Source: Aminobacterium colombiense DSM 12261 (lineage in GTDB: Bacteria; Synergistota; Synergistia; Synergistales; Aminobacteriaceae). Taken from it: a stretch of 64,000 nt of DNA. The translations under genes and the position numbers were made by a program. Every line of letters begins with the position of its first letter. The first letter of the stretch is position 1. The stretch spans positions 806,001-870,000 of the forward strand of contig NC_014011.1 in NCBI RefSeq assembly GCF_000025885.1, read 5' to 3'. The notes under the pieces are model-generated. The model did no database searches. It was not told the origin of the DNA and saw only the letters and a program-made list of their open reading frames with translations. Positions 19,325-27,731 of this stretch are shown here, piece after piece.

Positions 19325-20842
19325 ATGAAGAAATTTGTATTTATCATTTTGGCCGTTTGTATTTTGTTTGCTCCAGCCGCTTCTGTTGATGCTAGTAGTC
19401 GTAAAATCAAAGAAGAGATTGTTTTTGCTCAGAGTGCTGATCTAACTACTATGAACCCTTGCTATGGAACTCAGGAAAGAGCGTTCTCTCTTACAAACCA
19501 TATGTATGACACACTCTTAACTTATGATAGTGATATGAAAGTGCAATTTGCTTTGGCGGAAAGTTATGAGTGGTTGGACGACCTTAGACTTCAGTTTAAC
19601 CTTAGAAAGAACGTAAAATTTCATAATGGGGACGTGCTTACTGCGAAAGATGTTGTGTTTACCTTTGAGCAGAGAGCTATTCGCGGGGGCGGCTTTACCA
19701 CCTATATAGATGTGAACAAATTGGAAATCGTGGACGATAACACCCTTATTGTCCATTTTAGCACGCCACACCCCTCGTTTATCTATCAATTAACTGATCC
19801 TGGATGGGGTATTATGCCAAAGGATTACTTTGAGGCTCATGGAGCTGAATATTTTGCGTCACATCCAATTGGTTGTGGTCCATACAAGATGAAGGAATAC
19901 GTTACGGGCGATCATTATACACTTGAGCGGTTTGATGATTATTGGGGTGGACCTGCAAAAACTAAGTATCTTACAATGAAGATAGTTCCTGAAGCAGGAC
20001 AGCGGACCATTTTGCTTGAAACTGGCGGGATAGATGTGGCATATGAGATTCCCTATATCGATATTGATAAGATCAAAGATAACCCTGATTTGCAATTTTT
20101 AAGTACCCCCTCCATGAAAATAGTGATGTTTTACGTTAACACTCAATCTTCTACGCCTTTAAAAAACAAGCTTGTTCGACAGGCAATGGAGTATGCGATA
20201 GATAAACAGCTTATAGTTGACAGTCTTTTGTATGGCTATGGAAAAGTGGCATACGCTGTTGTTCCAGATGTTGCCATTGAATATAAGGAAGTAAAGGTAC
20301 CCCATGTTTATAATCTTGAAAAGGCTAAAGCTTTGATGGCAGAGGCTGGTTATCCTGACGGCTTTGAAACAGAAATTTGGACAAGTGCAATTCAGGATTA
20401 CTCTGAACTAAGCCAGATTGTTCAGGATCAGTTGGCAGATATTAATATAAAGGCTAAAGTGCTTGTTCAAGATGCAAATACTATTGATTCACGCCTTAAT
20501 GCTGGGGACGAATACGGAATGTCATTGCATTTCTACTCCTGTAATAGTGGGCATGTTGAATTTACATTATCCAACATCCTTCCCACAGGAATGCTTCGCA
20601 ACAGCTCTAGGTTTAGCAATGCAGATTATGATGAAGCTTATTATAAATGGCTTGTAACCACGGATGAGGCAGAGCGTGATGTTCTGCTCACGAGAATGTT
20701 TGAAATTCAAAACGAAGAAACTCCTGTTATTCCTATATATAATGAAATAAAAGTACTTGGCGCAACAAAAAATATTGAGGGGATACAGTTAAGCAGAATT
20801 GGCGCTCATGAATACCAGAATGCTGTTGTTTATGTAGAGTAG
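19325..20842 (+). CDS. Peptide/solute ABC transporter binding protein (SBP family 5)
   Basis: A 505-residue periplasmic binding protein of the DppA/OppA fold. The start at 19325 follows AGGAGG and gives a classical signal peptide (MKKFVFIILAVCILFAPAAS), probably cleaved after VDA. No lipobox cysteine is present, so it should be a soluble periplasmic protein, which fits a diderm cell. The mature part has family landmarks: an LAESYEW block, LRKNVKFHNGD, A.DVVFTFE, and GCGPYKMKEY. It is the last gene of the operon; in many dpp operons it comes first. Substrate cannot be told from sequence; peptides or nickel chelates are possible. Confidence 0.93.
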   Translation: MKKFVFIILAVCILFAPAASVDASSRKIKEEIVFAQSADLTTMNPCYGTQERAFSLTNHMYDTLLTYDSDMKVQFALAESYEWLDDLRLQFNLRKNVKFHNGDVLTAKDVVFTFEQRAIRGGGFTTYIDVNKLEIVDDNTLIVHFSTPHPSFIYQLTDPGWGIMPKDYFEAHGAEYFASHPIGCGPYKMKEYVTGDHYTLERFDDYWGGPAKTKYLTMKIVPEAGQRTILLETGGIDVAYEIPYIDIDKIKDNPDLQFLSTPSMKIVMFYVNTQSSTPLKNKLVRQAMEYAIDKQLIVDSLLYGYGKVAYAVVPDVAIEYKEVKVPHVYNLEKAKALMAEAGYPDGFETEIWTSAIQDYSELSQIVQDQLADINIKAKVLVQDANTIDSRLNAGDEYGMSLHFYSCNSGHVEFTLSNILPTGMLRNSSRFSNADYDEAYYKWLVTTDEAERDVLLTRMFEIQNEETPVIPIYNEIKVLGATKNIEGIQLSRIGAHEYQNAVVYVE

Positions 20843-20882
20843 TAAATAATAACTATAAGCCATATTGTTTTTTAGTTTAATA

Positions 20883-20919
20883 CAGCGGGAGCCCGTGTAC
20901 AATACACGGGCTCCCGCTG
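20883..20919. terminator. Hairpin terminator between convergent genes
   Basis: CAGCGGGAGCCCGTGTA and TACACGGGCTCCCGCTG form a perfect 17 bp stem with a 3 nt loop. It lies between the binding-protein gene and the reverse-strand hydrolase. A/T-rich flank on the left gives U-rich RNA for the minus-strand transcript, so it probably serves both directions. Confidence 0.85.
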
Positions 20920-20932
20920 TTCGAGTGGTGCC

Positions 20933-21976
20933 TTACCTTAATGCTTGTATGATTTTTATCATGGTTTGAAATGCCACATTCGGTTTTGCTTGTTGGTTTA
21001 TCGTTCCCGTTATGTAAAGCTTCTTATCGGGGACATAAAACGCTACAGAACCAGTAGAACCGCAGTGCCCAACCATATAAGGTACAGGGTGAAATGGTGA
21101 GAGGAGACGAGACAAAGAAAACTTTTGTATTCCGATGCCATATTGAAAGGGGGAAAATATATTATTCCACTTCTCCAGTTCATTTAACCTTTCTTTTTGA
21201 AAAAAATATCCGCTAAAGAATGCTTTTAAAAACGTCATTTGGTCCTTTGCAGTGGAAATAATATCATTTTGAGTAGAGTTGAGAAAATTTGGGATGTGCA
21301 TTGTTGTCGATCTATGCCGAATGGGGACAAATTTTTCTGTTTTACCATTTTCATATACATACGTTTGTGTGAGTCTTAGTTCTTGAAAGAGACGGTTTAG
21401 GACTATATTGACAGGATCTCCAGTAACGGCTTCTACAATGAGACCCAAAATTTGATGGTTTGTATCGATATATTTTGCTTTGCCTTTTTCTCCTGGAGGA
21501 AAGTGTGTTTTCATCCTTTTTATTTCTTGAATGACTTTATCTATTGGCCAGGGTTGGTCGAAACCTGCTTCTAGCTCGGTCATTGCCTTTTTCCCATTGG
21601 CTTGTCTATCGAGCAGATAACAGGGGAGCCCTGAGGTTTGGGACATGAGATGGATGATGGAAAGGTCATAAGAATAGTCCTTGCCTTTGTGAATATGTAA
21701 TCTCTGAATGATCTCATCTGGAAGGTGTTTTGAAATTTTATCATGCAAGCTTAATTTGCTTCTCGTTACCAATCTTAGAATAATTGAGGATACAAAAAGC
21801 TTATTTATGCTGGCGATAAAATATCGGCTGTCTTCTTGTATATCTCCAGCAGCACTAATTGCGTCGATGCTGTTGTCATCAGATGATACATAAAAAACAG
21901 CTCCGTAAATGTATTTTTGGGTAACAACAGAACTTACAACTTGATGGAGCATTGATTTGATCTGTGTATCATCCAT
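20933..21976 (-). CDS. Serine hydrolase of the beta-lactamase/DD-peptidase fold (class C type)
   Basis: A 347-residue protein on the minus strand. SxxK is SINK (S56, K59), the YxN-type motif is Y169-I-D171, and the HxG triad motif is H304-C-G306. These fit beta-lactamase-related esterases/peptidases (pfam Beta-lactamase), where Asp for Asn in the second motif is often seen. The start at 21976 has GAGGGG 8 nt upstream on the minus strand. There is no signal peptide, so a cytoplasmic esterase/peptidase role is more likely than antibiotic resistance. Being next to a peptide importer, it may process imported peptides (inference). Confidence 0.85.
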   Translation of the reverse strand: MDDTQIKSMLHQVVSSVVTQKYIYGAVFYVSSDDNSIDAISAAGDIQEDSRYFIASINKLFVSSIILRLVTRSKLSLHDKISKHLPDEIIQRLHIHKGKDYSYDLSIIHLMSQTSGLPCYLLDRQANGKKAMTELEAGFDQPWPIDKVIQEIKRMKTHFPPGEKGKAKYIDTNHQILGLIVEAVTGDPVNIVLNRLFQELRLTQTYVYENGKTEKFVPIRHRSTTMHIPNFLNSTQNDIISTAKDQMTFLKAFFSGYFFQKERLNELEKWNNIFSPFQYGIGIQKFSLSRLLSPFHPVPYMVGHCGSTGSVAFYVPDKKLYITGTINQQAKPNVAFQTMIKIIQALR

Positions 21977-22285
21977 TTCTGTTCCCCTCTCATTTCGCAA
22001 GCCACCCCTTGTGCTCCCCAAATATTTGCTATTGTAGTGATAAGATGTGGAATAATTGTCCCCTTTGTCACCACAGCCTTGGAGAGAAAAATTACATGGT
22101 TGAGTTCGTTATATGATTCACTTGTACGCAAAAAACATACTACTCCAATTATTCACAAAAGAAAAGATCTGTCTCATGAGGCTTATAAAAATAATAGGGT
22201 TATTCATTTGGCTGCTTTTTTGTTTTATTAAAGCGAATTCTTCTGTGGCGTGGTATAAATGAATCGAAAGAGGAGGAGATCTTAT
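21977..22285. other. Intergenic region between divergent genes
   Basis: About 309 bp between the minus-strand hydrolase and acpS. A plus-strand open frame of 64 codons (22037-22231) has no SD and no recognisable family. A TGGTATAAA extended -10-like sequence at 22251-22259 could start the acpS transcript, but no good -35 is visible. Nothing else is supported. Confidence 0.35.
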
Positions 22286-22669
22286 ATGATTAGAGGCGTA
22301 GGAGTGGATCTTTGTCGAATCTCCCGCATAGAGAGGCTCCTTCAGGATGAACACTTTTTGAAACGGGTTTTTCATGAAGAAGAGCGTGATTATGCCATGA
22401 AAAAGGCTAATCCTGCCCGCCACCTTGCGGCATCTTTCGCAGCCCGTGAAGCTTTTGCGAAAGCAGCAGGCCTTGATTTTTTTAAAGTTGTATTGCAGGG
22501 GATGTGGCTTCATAGAACCCCTGAGGGGCCCGTTCCCTGCTTTTCTGCCAACATAGAGCAGTGGATGGATGAACAGAAGTTGAAAGTCCACATCAGTCTT
22601 TCCCATGATGGCGATTATGCCATTGCCTTTATAATTGTGGAGGTGTCAAGTCATGATAGATCTCTATGA
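22286..22669 (+). CDS. acpS: Holo-[acyl-carrier-protein] synthase
   Basis: Transfers 4'-phosphopantetheine from CoA to the acyl carrier protein. The 127-residue protein has the metal-binding GVGVDLCRISRIERL block (Asp8) and the second motif FAAREAFAKAAG with the conserved Glu. Asn-Pro-Ala-Arg-His-Leu-Ala preceding it is typical. I chose the ATG at 22286, 7 nt after GAGGAGGAG. First gene of the acpS-nnr-tsaE-tsaB operon, a frequent arrangement in Firmicutes-like and related genomes. Confidence 0.95.
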   Translation: MIRGVGVDLCRISRIERLLQDEHFLKRVFHEEERDYAMKKANPARHLAASFAAREAFAKAAGLDFFKVVLQGMWLHRTPEGPVPCFSANIEQWMDEQKLKVHISLSHDGDYAIAFIIVEVSSHDRSL

Positions 22670-24179
22670 TCCCACAACGATTAGAGAAGCAGATTCCATG
22701 GCCATAGGAAAGTTCAAGGTTCCAGGTATTGTACTTATGGAAAATGCGGGACTTGAAGCCTCTTTGTGTGTTCAACGTCTTTTCCCGCAAGCAGAGAGGT
22801 TCCTTATCCTTGCTGGCCCCGGTAATAATGGGGGTGATGGTTATGTTATGGCGCGACACTTTGCAATAAGAGGGCTTCTACCAATAGTCCTTTTAGCAGG
22901 GGCTCCTGAGAAAATAAAGGGCGACGCTTTGCAGAACCTTGAAATATTAAAAGAAATGAGCACCCCCATCCGTATCACGGAGGAAATGACAGTAGAAGAG
23001 ATCACATCCCTAATGTCAGAAAGCCACGTTGTTATAGATTGCCTGCTAGGAACAGGCAGCAAGGGTTCTCCACAAGGAGAAATTCGACGGATCATAGAGC
23101 TCCTTGAAGGGCGAAATAATATAGTTTCTATTGATATTCCTAGCGGCATAAATGCTGAAACAGGGGAAGTCTATTCTCCCTGTGTGGCATCGGTTGCGAC
23201 TATTACCATGCTTGCTATGAAGACGGGACTTGCTGCAATGCCGGCTGCTGCTAAAGCTGGTAAGATCGAAATCGTTTCCATAGGAGTTCCCCCTCACGAA
23301 GTACTGCCTTCTCTTCCTTGCGCAACTCTTTGGGAGGAAGAGGACGCAATAGCTACTCTTCCTGAAAGAAAGTTGGACCTTCATAAAGGGGGGAGAGGAA
23401 CACTCCTCGTAGTGGGAGGCAGCGAGCACTATAGAGGCGCTCCGCTTTTATCTGCTCTGGGAGCTCTTAAAAGCGGCTGTGGAGTAGTCATCGTGGCCAG
23501 TACTGATGATGTTTGCCGGGAAGGGATCTCCTTTTTGCCGGAAGCTGTTTTTCACCCAATGAAACGAGAGAATCCCCAGGATCTGCTTTGCTGGTCGGAA
23601 CGCGGTACGGCTGCTGTTGTCGGACCTGGTCTTGGAAGGGACAGTCATGGTGCCTCCCTGTTTGAATGTATATGGAATGAATGGCGCCATCCTCTATTGG
23701 TTGATGGCGATGGCATCTTTTGGCTTAATGAATTAAAAAGCTATTTAAAAAAACGCAATGATGTTATCATAACCCCTCACGAAGGAGAGGCAGCCAGATT
23801 GCTTGGCTTAACGGCGAAGGATGTGGCATCCTCGCGCCTTTACGCAGCAAAGGAGCTGGCTCGGCAATGGGGTTGCGTTGTTTTGAAAGGGCATGGAACT
23901 GTAATTGATACTATAAGCAGAACAGTAATAATTCGTGAGGGTGGACCAGAGCTGTCTGTCCCAGGGTCAGGAGATATCCTTTCTGGTGTGATAGGGACAT
24001 TTTTAGCTCAACAAATTTCTTTATTAGACAGTGCGTCTCTTGGTGTATGGATCCATGGCAAGGCAGGACAATTTCTTGCTGAGAGAAAAGGGATAGATGG
24101 TATACTAGCGCGGGAAATAGCCATGGGAATTCCTTCAGTGCTTTGTTCTTTAAGAGAGAAGGAGAAGACGAAACATTGA
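22653..24179 (+). CDS. nnr: Bifunctional NAD(P)H-hydrate repair enzyme (epimerase + ADP-dependent dehydratase)
   Basis: Repairs hydrated NAD(P)H. The N-terminal epimerase domain (about 1-215) carries MENAG and the GPGNNGGDGYV loop. The C-terminal ribokinase-like dehydratase (about 235-505) carries KGGRGTLLVVGG, VVGPGLGRD, TPHEGEAARLL and the nucleotide-binding VPGSGDILSGVIG. The ATG at 22653 has GGAGGTG 7 nt upstream and overlaps the acpS end by 17 nt. At 508 residues it is the normal length of the fused YjeF form. Confidence 0.95.
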   Translation: MIDLYDPTTIREADSMAIGKFKVPGIVLMENAGLEASLCVQRLFPQAERFLILAGPGNNGGDGYVMARHFAIRGLLPIVLLAGAPEKIKGDALQNLEILKEMSTPIRITEEMTVEEITSLMSESHVVIDCLLGTGSKGSPQGEIRRIIELLEGRNNIVSIDIPSGINAETGEVYSPCVASVATITMLAMKTGLAAMPAAAKAGKIEIVSIGVPPHEVLPSLPCATLWEEEDAIATLPERKLDLHKGGRGTLLVVGGSEHYRGAPLLSALGALKSGCGVVIVASTDDVCREGISFLPEAVFHPMKRENPQDLLCWSERGTAAVVGPGLGRDSHGASLFECIWNEWRHPLLVDGDGIFWLNELKSYLKKRNDVIITPHEGEAARLLGLTAKDVASSRLYAAKELARQWGCVVLKGHGTVIDTISRTVIIREGGPELSVPGSGDILSGVIGTFLAQQISLLDSASLGVWIHGKAGQFLAERKGIDGILAREIAMGIPSVLCSLREKEKTKH

Positions 24180-24676
24180 TTAATAAAAAGGAAGAAAAAG
24201 CGGACAGTATGGAAATTACCTCATTTTCGCCAGAACAGACGAGGCTCATCGGTGAATGTATGGCTCGTCATGTTTATTCAGGGTTGACTATTTTGCTCTA
24301 TGGTGACCTAGGAGCAGGAAAAACAGTTCTTGTTAAAGGGCTTGGAGATGGTTTGGGGGCTCGGGGAGTTCGAAGTCCTTCCTTCACACTTATCAATGAA
24401 TATGAAGGGCGTTTGCCCCTTGCCCATGTAGATTTGTACCGCCTCGAGAGGGGAGATGAATACGAGCTTGGTCTCTGTGAATACGCAGATGACGGCTTTG
24501 TATTGGTTATTGAATGGCCTGATCGCCTTGCGGAACAGCCAACTAAAGACCTATGGAAACTTTACTTTTGTAGAGACAGCGAAACGGTACGTCGCATTTC
24601 TTTTAAAGCTGAAGGCGAAAAAGCTGTAAAAACGATGGAACTTTTACTTAAAGATATTGGGGAGATAGGCCAATGA
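24176..24676 (+). CDS. tsaE: tRNA t6A37 biosynthesis ATPase TsaE
   Basis: An essential ATPase that works with TsaB/TsaD to form N6-threonylcarbamoyladenosine on ANN-decoding tRNAs. Walker A GDLGAGKT is followed by SPSFTLINEY and the HVDLYRL block. The start is uncertain. The TTG at 24176 overlaps the nnr stop (TTGA), with GGAG about 11 nt upstream. An ATG at 24209 would give MEITSFSPEQ and would align better with compact homologues, but lacks a good SD. The 3' end overlaps tsaB by 4 nt (ATGA). Confidence 0.92.
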   Translation: MINKKEEKADSMEITSFSPEQTRLIGECMARHVYSGLTILLYGDLGAGKTVLVKGLGDGLGARGVRSPSFTLINEYEGRLPLAHVDLYRLERGDEYELGLCEYADDGFVLVIEWPDRLAEQPTKDLWKLYFCRDSETVRRISFKAEGEKAVKTMELLLKDIGEIGQ

Positions 24677-25398
24677 ATTATGTTGTTTTAGGTGTTGACT
24701 GCTGTACTCGATGGACAAACATAGGTGTTTCTATCAATGGCAAAGTAGCAGCAGAGATGAATATGAACATAGGAAGAAATCAAGGGAGCAAGTTGCCCAT
24801 TCTTGTTGAAACGCTCATTTCTTCTTTGGGGATAGAGATTTCAGATATTTCCGCAGTCGCTATGACCATTGGGCCAGGCTACTTTACAGGAATTAGAGTA
24901 GGGTTGGCTTATGGCTGTGGTCTCGCAAAAGGATTGGGAGTGCCAGTTATTCCTATTTCAACACTTGAAGCCATGGGATATCCTGCTTCGAAGCTTGGAC
25001 TTACTACAATTCCTTTGATTTGGGCAGGACGTGGGGGAGTGTATGGCGGTGCCTACAGAATGGAAGATAATGTTTTTGAAGAAGTCTGGAGCCCCGCTTT
25101 TTTTACGGCAGAAGAAATCATAGTAAAATCTCGTGGATTGCAAAACAAAAAAACCTTATGCAGCATTTGTGATGATTTGGAGAGAGTGTCCGCTCTTTTT
25201 TCTGAAGGAGGAAGAACAAGCCCATTTCCTTTAGTGCAAGGAACAGTTTCGGGGGGAACTTTGGCATTGTTAGGGCATAAGTGGAAAGAGAGGGCTAAGA
25301 AACCAGACAAAATACGTCCCCTTTACCTTCGGGAGCCAGATTTTGGAACGTTTAAATTAAAAAATAGAGCGGTTTTTAATATACAAACCGCTCTATAA
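24673..25398 (+). CDS. tsaB: tRNA t6A37 biosynthesis scaffold protein TsaB
   Basis: An inactive Kae1/TsaD paralogue that forms the TsaBDE complex. The ASKHA-fold N-terminus (VLGVDCCTRWTNIGV), the TIGPGYFTGIRVGLAYG block and ISTLEAM are typical. At 241 residues it matches the family. It overlaps tsaE through ATGA, so it is translationally coupled. The last codons form the left arm of a hairpin (see 25366-25394). TsaD is not in this window. Confidence 0.92.
   Translation: MNYVVLGVDCCTRWTNIGVSINGKVAAEMNMNIGRNQGSKLPILVETLISSLGIEISDISAVAMTIGPGYFTGIRVGLAYGCGLAKGLGVPVIPISTLEAMGYPASKLGLTTIPLIWAGRGGVYGGAYRMEDNVFEEVWSPAFFTAEEIIVKSRGLQNKKTLCSICDDLERVSALFSEGGRTSPFPLVQGTVSGGTLALLGHKWKERAKKPDKIRPLYLREPDFGTFKLKNRAVFNIQTAL
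25366..25394 (+). terminator. Hairpin embedded in the 3' end of tsaB
   Basis: AGAGCGGTTT and AAACCGCTCT form a perfect 10 bp stem. The right arm lies within the last codons and stop region of tsaB. No clean T run follows, but the sequence after it is almost purely A/T and carries a second inverted repeat. Confidence 0.55.
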
Positions 25399-25408
25399 TG
25401 CTAATAAT

Positions 25409-25455
25409 ATTTATCTTTTTTATTTCTTATAAAAACAAAAAGAAAAAAGATAAAT
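25409..25455. repeat. A/T-rich inverted repeat in the tsaB-kor gap
   Basis: ATTTATCTTTTTT (25409-25421) is exactly complementary to AAAAAAGATAAAT (25443-25455). A second dyad, GATTTTTT-AAAATC-AAAAAATC, lies at 25507-25528. These may be terminators on either strand or binding sites upstream of the kor operon; the function is unknown. Confidence 0.6.
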
Positions 25456-25567
25456 ATCAATAAGAGCTTGAATAAAAAAACCGAAAACTATATGCTTGAT
25501 CTGTTCGATTTTTTAAAATCAAAAAATCTATTATTATGAATCCTTATCTCTTTGGGAGGTGTAGGTT

Positions 25568-25777
25568 TTGCCCAAAAAACATGAAGTAATTATTAATAGG
25601 GCTTGGTGCAAAGGTTGTGGATTATGCATCGAAATATGTCCTAAAAAAGTCTTAGGTTTTGACGATCAGCGTAAAGCTCAAGTCGAAAGAATCGAAGATT
25701 GTATTGGTTGCAGACAGTGTGAAAATATTTGTCCGGATTTTGCAGTGACGGTAAAGGAGGGAAAAGAGGATGCCTGA
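25568..25777 (+). CDS. korD: 2-oxoacid:ferredoxin oxidoreductase delta subunit (2x[4Fe-4S] ferredoxin)
   Basis: A 69-residue ferredoxin-like subunit with two classical cluster motifs, CKGCGLCIEICP and CIGCRQCENICP. It would relay electrons from the TPP site of KorAB to external ferredoxin. The start is a TTG at 25568 preceded by GGGAGGTG. The 3' end overlaps korA by 8 nt. Order D-A-B-C is common for 2-oxoglutarate-type enzymes. Confidence 0.9.
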   Translation: MPKKHEVIINRAWCKGCGLCIEICPKKVLGFDDQRKAQVERIEDCIGCRQCENICPDFAVTVKEGKEDA

Positions 25778-26903
25778 GGTTCGTTTTTGGCAGGGGAATG
25801 AAGCGTTAGCTTATGGCGCGCTAGCGGCCGGTTGTCGCTTTTTTGCTGGGTATCCAATTACACCTTCATCAGAAATAGCGGAAATTATGGCGAGTGAGCT
25901 ACCACGTCTTAATGGTCGTTTTATTCAGATGGAAGATGAAATTGCAGGTGTAGCGGCTGTTATTGGAGCCTCTATCGCAGGCAAGAAAACGTTGACGGCA
26001 ACATCAGGGCCAGGTTTTTCTTTAAAACAAGAGAATTTGGGGCTTGCATATATGGCAGAAATTCCCATTGTGGTAGTTGATGTAATGCGAGGTGGCCCTT
26101 CTACTGGCGTTCCTACGAAGATAAGCCAGCAAGATGTTATGCAAGCACGTTGGGGAACTCATGGAGACCACGCTACCATTTGTTATTCTCCATCTTCTGT
26201 GCAAGAGTGTTTTGAGCTGGCTATCAGAGCCTTTAACGCTGCTGAACGCTTTAGACAGCCTGTCCTTATTATGAGCGATGAAGTCTTAGGGCATATGCGG
26301 GAGAAAATAGTTCTCCCGGAGCCAGGGTCTTATCCTGTGGTAAACAGAAAGCGCCCTGTGGATGTTCCTGAGAAGTTTGTACCCTATCGCCCAGACCCTC
26401 AAGACGATTTGCCCTGCATGGCTTCCTTTGGGGATGGCTATACCTGGCATGTGACAGGTTTAACCCATAACGACTGGGGGTTCCCTACAAATAATTCAGA
26501 AGAAATAGAAAGAAAAATGCTTCGTCTTATGAGAAAAGTGGATCGTTTCAGAGATGACATCGTAGAGTATGAGACCGAAAATGTGGATGACGCCGATGTT
26601 ATAGTGCTTTCCTTCGGAAGCGTTGCACGATCGAGTTTGCGCGCGGTAAGAGAGGCCCGCAGCAGAGGGCTCCGTGCTGGCTACTTTAGACCTATTACCC
26701 TTTGGCCTTTCCCTGATAAGGAGATAGAGCGCCTTGCCCGTAAAACAAGAACCATCATTGTTCCTGAGCTTAACTGCGGACAAATGGTTCTGGAAGTGGA
26801 GCGGGCAGTGCACGGGAAAGCCAAGGTGGTTCCTCTAAATCTAGTGAACGGAGAACTTTTCCACCCTGAAGACATCCTTTCCGCTATTGAGGAGGTGGCG
26901 TAG
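25770..26903 (+). CDS. korA: 2-oxoacid (2-oxoglutarate-type):ferredoxin oxidoreductase alpha subunit
   Basis: A 377-residue subunit of the CoA-dependent 2-oxoacid oxidoreductase. The family N-terminus GNEALAYGALAAGCRFFAGYPITPSSEIAE is present in pieces (GNEALAYGALAAG, FFAGYPITPSSEI), followed by ATSGPGFSLKQENLGLAYMAE. The GPSTGVPTKISQQD segment is that of KorA-like rather than pyruvate enzymes. Substrate specificity (2-oxoglutarate versus branched 2-oxoacids) is not settled by sequence alone. It fits an amino-acid fermenter, converting transaminated 2-oxoacids to acyl-CoA and reduced ferredoxin. Confidence 0.9.
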   Translation: MPEVRFWQGNEALAYGALAAGCRFFAGYPITPSSEIAEIMASELPRLNGRFIQMEDEIAGVAAVIGASIAGKKTLTATSGPGFSLKQENLGLAYMAEIPIVVVDVMRGGPSTGVPTKISQQDVMQARWGTHGDHATICYSPSSVQECFELAIRAFNAAERFRQPVLIMSDEVLGHMREKIVLPEPGSYPVVNRKRPVDVPEKFVPYRPDPQDDLPCMASFGDGYTWHVTGLTHNDWGFPTNNSEEIERKMLRLMRKVDRFRDDIVEYETENVDDADVIVLSFGSVARSSLRAVREARSRGLRAGYFRPITLWPFPDKEIERLARKTRTIIVPELNCGQMVLEVERAVHGKAKVVPLNLVNGELFHPEDILSAIEEVA

Positions 26904-27731
26904 ATGCCGAGTCAAGACGTTATGAGCTGGCTGAGGACGCGTTTCTTCCCCCACATCTGGTGTCCAGGATGCGGACACGGGATTATTATGCATGCCTTGC
27001 TTCGTGCTCTCGTAGAGTTAGATAAGAAAAAAAGCCAGACAGTGATTGCGTCAGGAATAGGTTGTTCAAGTCGTATGCCAGGCTATATAGATGCTTGTAC
27101 AGTGCATACTACCCATGGCCGTTCTCTTGCTTTTGCCACAGGAATTAAATTAGCGAATCCTTCCCTTACTGTTGTTGACGTTATGGGAGATGGTGATTGC
27201 TCGGCCATAGGAGGGAACCACTTTATTCATGCGTGTAGACGCAACATCGATATTACAGCCATTGTAATGAATAACAATATCTATGGAATGACAGGAGGAC
27301 AAGCTTCTCCTACCACTCCCCAGGGGGCTTTGGCAACTACAACTCCATACGGGGCAATAGACCCGGCCTTTGATATTTGTCGGCTGGCAGAAGGCGCCGG
27401 TGCCTCTTATGTAGCAAGGGCAACTATTGCCAACCCGAAAATGGCTGAACAATATATTGCAAATGGCATAAAGAAAAAAGGGTTTGCTGTTATTGAGATC
27501 GTTTCGAGCTGCCATACTCAATTTGGACGAAGAAACAAACGGCGTACCCCAATCGATAACATTAATTATTTCAAGGAAAACACCGTAACTTTGGCGAGAT
27601 CCAAAAACATGTCTTCTGAGGAACTCGCAGGGAAAATAGTAGTGGGAGAATTTGTTAATAAAGACATTCCCGAATATACAGAGCAGTATCTCTCTCTCAT
27701 AGAAAGAGTAAGGGGGAAGGATCATGAGTAG
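26904..27731 (+). CDS. korB: 2-oxoacid (2-oxoglutarate-type):ferredoxin oxidoreductase beta subunit
   Basis: The TPP-binding subunit, 275 residues. WCPGCGHG near residue 18, GIGCSSRMPGY, THGRSLAFATGIK and the TPP/Mg motif GDGDCSAIGGNHFIHACRRN...NNNIYGMTGGQ are all intact (quoted in separate pieces). CPGC supplies cysteines for the proximal cluster typical of this family. It starts on the base after the korA stop and overlaps korC by 8 nt. Confidence 0.93.
   Translation: MPSQDVMSWLRTRFFPHIWCPGCGHGIIMHALLRALVELDKKKSQTVIASGIGCSSRMPGYIDACTVHTTHGRSLAFATGIKLANPSLTVVDVMGDGDCSAIGGNHFIHACRRNIDITAIVMNNNIYGMTGGQASPTTPQGALATTTPYGAIDPAFDICRLAEGAGASYVARATIANPKMAEQYIANGIKKKGFAVIEIVSSCHTQFGRRNKRRTPIDNINYFKENTVTLARSKNMSSEELAGKIVVGEFVNKDIPEYTEQYLSLIERVRGKDHE

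Noticed and set aside
20933-21976. Antibiotic-resistance beta-lactamase
   Set aside because: No signal peptide and a Y-I-D second motif; the class C-like fold is shared by many esterases and peptidases.
22037-22231. 64-codon frame upstream of acpS
   Set aside because: No SD, no family similarity, and it sits in a promoter-sized gap.
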